A stretch of 64,000 nucleotides of DNA from Oscillospiraceae bacterium. GTDB taxonomy: Bacteria; Bacillota; Clostridia; Oscillospirales; Ruminococcaceae. Position 1 is the stretch's first letter. Each line of letters begins with the position of its first letter. The notes under the pieces were generated by a model. That model ran no database searches, was not told the DNA's origin, and saw only the letters and a list, made by a program, of their open reading frames with translations. The DNA lies in the NCBI GenBank assembly GCA_009784825.1, contig WQXO01000005.1, positions 62,001-126,000 of the forward strand, written 5' to 3'. Made by a program: the position numbers and the translations under genes. This document shows positions 61,990 to 64,000 of the stretch, in pieces.

Positions 61990-62075
61990 GGAGGACGACC
62001 GCCACCGTATAAGTCTGCCCCGGGCACATCCGTGCCGTATTTGCCATTGTAGCATAAAATGACAGATTATGTCAA
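61990..62075 (-). promoter_or_regulatory. Toxin promoter and 5' leader complementary to the mRNA 3' end
   Basis: -35 TTGACA (62070-62075), 18-base spacer, -10 TACAAT (62046-62051). The leader begins with a GGCAC-GGAT-GTGCC hairpin. Two leader stretches, GGCAGAC (62019-62013) and GGTCGTCCTCC (62000-61990), are complementary to 61806-61799 and 61824-61814 in the 3' part of the same transcript. Confidence 0.6.
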
Positions 62076-62087
62076 GCGATTAACAAT

Positions 62088-62113
62088 AAAAAGGGGCAAA
62101 CTACCCCTTTTTT
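62088..62113. terminator. Bidirectional terminator hairpin
   Basis: Arms AAAAAGGGG and CCCCTTTTT with a 7-base loop, symmetrical A and T runs. Confidence 0.75.
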
Positions 62114-62120
62114 CTATATG

Positions 62121-62186
62121 CCTGCGAGTTTTAACGATGTTTTAGCGGACGGTGACCAAGCAGTGTTAAAGTGGGATAATGAATAG
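62121..62186 (+). repeat. FtsA-like gene tail, copy 2 of a direct repeat
   Basis: Reads PASFNDVLADGDQAVLKW-DNE and stop in the FtsA-like frame, detached from any gene. A terminator (62193) follows at once, as would be expected for the original gene end. Confidence 0.9.
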
Positions 62187-62192
62187 AACAAG

Positions 62193-62224
62193 AAAATGCA
62201 CACTTTTTAATAAGTGTGCATTTT
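62193..62224. terminator. Bidirectional terminator
   Basis: Perfect 13-bp arms AAAATGCACACTT (62193-62205) and AAGTGTGCATTTT (62212-62224), serving both the plus-strand run and the minus-strand gene ending at 62228. Confidence 0.85.
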
Positions 62225-62227
62225 TGT

Positions 62228-62641
62228 TTATACATTTATATCAAGTTTGATTCGGTTGGGAACATAAAAATCGTTTTTCACGCTCACTTTAACGGTATTT
62301 GCGGCAACAGTATCAGGTTCACCCTCAACATGTTCTTGATTTTCCGGAGCGTTTTCAGATGAGATTTGCAATTCCTCGGAGTTTTCAGCGACAACATTAA
62401 TATCACTGTTTAAGTCATTCATTGCATTACCGAGATGTTCAAAGGTGTCAGCTTTTATTTCCTCGCCCTTGGCTTGTAACTCCTCACCCTCTTTAATCGC
62501 ATCCTCGTTTCCGCTCAGCAAACCCTCTTTTACACGAACCTTACCTGCACCTATGAACGAACTTGCAATTAATTGATTTTGCGAAGCCAATTCAATATTG
62601 TTTTTGGCACGCAGAATACCTATCATCGTATTTTCTAACAT
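62228..62641 (-). CDS. Small acidic protein, unknown function
   Basis: A 137-residue protein without signal or membrane helix. Helical Glu/Lys-rich middle (EGEELQAKGEEIKADTFEHLGNAM) and a Val/Lys/Asp-rich end (VKVSVKNDFYVPNRIKLDINV). Good SD AAGGAGG. No family recognised. Confidence 0.6.
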   Translation of the reverse strand: MLENTMIGILRAKNNIELASQNQLIASSFIGAGKVRVKEGLLSGNEDAIKEGEELQAKGEEIKADTFEHLGNAMNDLNSDINVVAENSEELQISSENAPENQEHVEGEPDTVAANTVKVSVKNDFYVPNRIKLDINV

Positions 62642-62648
62642 TTCAATC

Positions 62649-62760
62649 CTCCTTGCCTATAACTGACTGTATCAGTTATATCGGCAGGAAATCGGAAAAC
62701 TTTAGTTGTCGATTTTTTTGTGAACTGCTGATACACGAATTGTGAGTCCATTACCGCTAC
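62649..62760 (-). repeat. Detached tail of the DUF2339 gene (copy 2) and hairpin
   Basis: On the minus strand, after the stop of the 192-residue gene, a remnant reads FVYQQFTKKIDN and stop (62702-62704). It shares 20 identical bases (62720-62739) with the intact DUF2339 gene (63378-63397). A hairpin ATAACTGA/TCAGTTAT (62660-62678) follows as the probable original terminator. Confidence 0.75.
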
Positions 62761-63335
62761 CAATTATATCTGAATTCGCCTTTTATTATCTCCTCCATTG
62801 GACGCCTTATAAAATCTACGTCTTGGTTGTAAAAATAAAGATATGCTATACTGTTCTTTTCATCAGATGTTGCGATAAAAGAAATAGTCTTAGGGTAATT
62901 ACCCAGTCCAATCGGTCTAATGTCGCCTACATCAAAACTGTCATTATTTAATATTCTGAAATGATAGCTGTTAATAAAAAACTCATGCTCGGGTACTAAA
63001 TTATCGATTTTGTTTTCTAAAAAATCCAATTCCTCTAATTTCGCCTTTTCCTGTTTATAGGTTTCCTCATCATATGAAACAACCAGCCTTATTGTAAGCG
63101 AGGTAAAGATATAGGCATATCGTCTCTCCCTGTATTGATAATCAATGTCGGCATATTCAGGTAATTCGCTGAGCTCGGGGAGCATTTCCGATATAACAAA
63201 CCACTGTGTTCTTCTGCTTTCATAATCGCTTAAATTGTTGACAACCGTTGTGCGAAAAAAGAAAAGGTGTATTAAAGATATTAGAATAACAATTACTAAA
63301 AAAACAATCAACGGTTTGCGTAAACGCTTTATCAT
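62757..63335 (-). CDS. Single-pass membrane protein in a flanked insert
   Basis: A 192-residue protein with a basic N-terminus and one membrane helix (about 8-28, LIVFLVIVILISLIHLFFF); the rest is outside the cell. It overlaps the DUF2339 gene by 4 bases and is followed by a detached copy of that gene's tail. No family recognised. Confidence 0.65.
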   Translation of the reverse strand: MIKRLRKPLIVFLVIVILISLIHLFFFRTTVVNNLSDYESRRTQWFVISEMLPELSELPEYADIDYQYRERRYAYIFTSLTIRLVVSYDEETYKQEKAKLEELDFLENKIDNLVPEHEFFINSYHFRILNNDSFDVGDIRPIGLGNYPKTISFIATSDEKNSIAYLYFYNQDVDFIRRPMEEIIKGEFRYNW

Positions 63336-64000
63336 GTTTCTTTCTCGCTTTCTATTCCCGTGCTGTCAATCCGTTTCGTGAACTGCTGATACACGAACGA
63401 TATTCCGAGAAGTGCCACACCCAAGGCAAAGAAAGTGATAATCCTGTACCCCTCCGTGAGTGTCCATAGGTCAATTATGAACAGCTTCGAGGTGACTAAC
63501 AACGCCAGTCCTAACCCCAACCTCCGCATAAACGTGAACCGCTTCATAAATCCGAACACGCACCACGCTAAGGCTAATATTGCGTAGACAACGCTGATTG
63601 TCATTCCCGAAAAACTCGCATTGTATATCACAATCAGGTTTTGGGTTAAAACTAACATAAACCAGCACGATAACAGGAACGGCAGCCATTCTATCCGCAT
63701 GGCTGTTTTCTTGAAATACAGGTGCATGGTACTGCCGAATGTGGCGATTGATACAAGGTTCACCACGGCAAACATAACTGCGGCAAGAAACCACATATCG
63801 GTGTGTTCAGCGTATTGGGCGGTGTCTATCCCCATGAAGTTTCCGATGAACAGCCAGAACATTCCGATATAACATAAAACATGGGAAACCACTGTCATTC
63901 CGCCGTCTTTAATCGGTTTTATCCTCGGATAAGCAAACGCCAATATGAATGTCACCACTATGCAGATTAAACCGTACCAAGGAGCGGTGTGTTCGAGGAA
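63332..64000 (-). CDS. DUF2339 membrane protein, C-terminal part (5' end outside window)
   Basis: The frame is open to the right edge (HTAPWYGLICIV...). About seven membrane helices are visible and the end LGLALLVTSKLFIIDLWTLTEGYRIITFFALGVALLGISFVYQQF is the DUF2339 signature. These are large polytopic proteins of unknown role. The last residues (STGIESEKET) differ from the detached tail copy (KKIDN), as if the 3' end had been replaced. Confidence 0.85.
   Translation of the reverse strand, partial: FLEHTAPWYGLICIVVTFILAFAYPRIKPIKDGGMTVVSHVLCYIGMFWLFIGNFMGIDTAQYAEHTDMWFLAAVMFAVVNLVSIATFGSTMHLYFKKTAMRIEWLPFLLSCWFMLVLTQNLIVIYNASFSGMTISVVYAILALAWCVFGFMKRFTFMRRLGLGLALLVTSKLFIIDLWTLTEGYRIITFFALGVALLGISFVYQQFTKRIDSTGIESEKET

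Overview
The window looks like a chromosomal segment from a Gram-positive anaerobe of the class Clostridia, most likely a fibre-degrading member of the Oscillospiraceae/Ruminococcaceae. The reasons are strong AGGAGG ribosome-binding sites, the Firmicutes gene order rimP-nusA-ylxR-ylxQ-infB-rbfA-nrnA-truB-ribF, zinc-type ribosomal proteins L28 and L31, an anaerobic NrdG activase, DnaD and a DnaC-type loader, a short primary sigma factor, many Thr/Glu-rich lipoproteins, and two plant-polysaccharide hydrolases (GH11 xylanase, GH5/CBM2 cellulase). The assignment is by inference; no rRNA is present and I saw no tRNA gene or CRISPR array.

Layout. 1-4.4 kb: the htpG 3' end, then small lipoproteins and secreted or membrane proteins of unknown function, one broken by an in-frame stop. 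4.4-22.5 kb: a nearly gap-free minus-strand series that starts at a strong promoter before rimP. It runs through the translation/transcription genes, gltX, a Gld-type ABC exporter (ATPase, permease, GldG, DUF4340), fruK, nrdG, a peptide-binding lipoprotein and the GH11 xylanase. 22.6-28.6 kb: a LacI-type regulator, a palindromic repeat element, carboxynorspermidine decarboxylase and a 1,196-residue multidomain protein. 28.7-32.2 kb: paired lipoproteins, a 6S-like RNA candidate, DUF1292, and a roughly 600-nt gene-free transcript with its own promoter. 32.2-39.9 kb: dnaD, dnaC, GH5 cellulase, a restriction-modification pair, speD and an AIM24 protein. 39.9-46 kb: a FocA-type channel, a lipoprotein, a membrane-tethered ECF sigma factor with extracellular leucine-rich repeats, and an Orn/Lys/Arg decarboxylase that appears leaderless. 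46-50 kb: a ParE/RelE toxin pair, glnS, a membrane protein, rpmB and rpmE. 50-64 kb: dgt, a DUF4299-like gene, duplicated beta-propeller lipoproteins, dnaG-rpoD, DUF4160/DUF2442, an FtsA-like ATPase, a lipoprotein, a candidate type I toxin-antitoxin locus, and the end of a DUF2339 gene.

Most striking signals. (1) Three accessory inserts (after dgt, after the FtsA-like gene, after the DUF2339 gene) are each flanked by a second copy of the 3' coding tail of the upstream gene. A fourth insert (the sigma-LRR pair) is flanked by two copies of a promoter. Together these suggest recurring insertion of small cassettes at gene boundaries through short duplications. (2) A candidate type I toxin-antitoxin locus shows a sequestered SD, complementary 5' and 3' mRNA ends and a convergent antisense RNA. 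(3) A family of 7-bp-period A/T-rich tandem tracts sits at gene ends, twice inside coding sequence. (4) Two lipoprotein promoters share exactly the same architecture, with three 11-bp-spaced GTAAC boxes. (5) A long structured RNA candidate lies upstream of dnaD.
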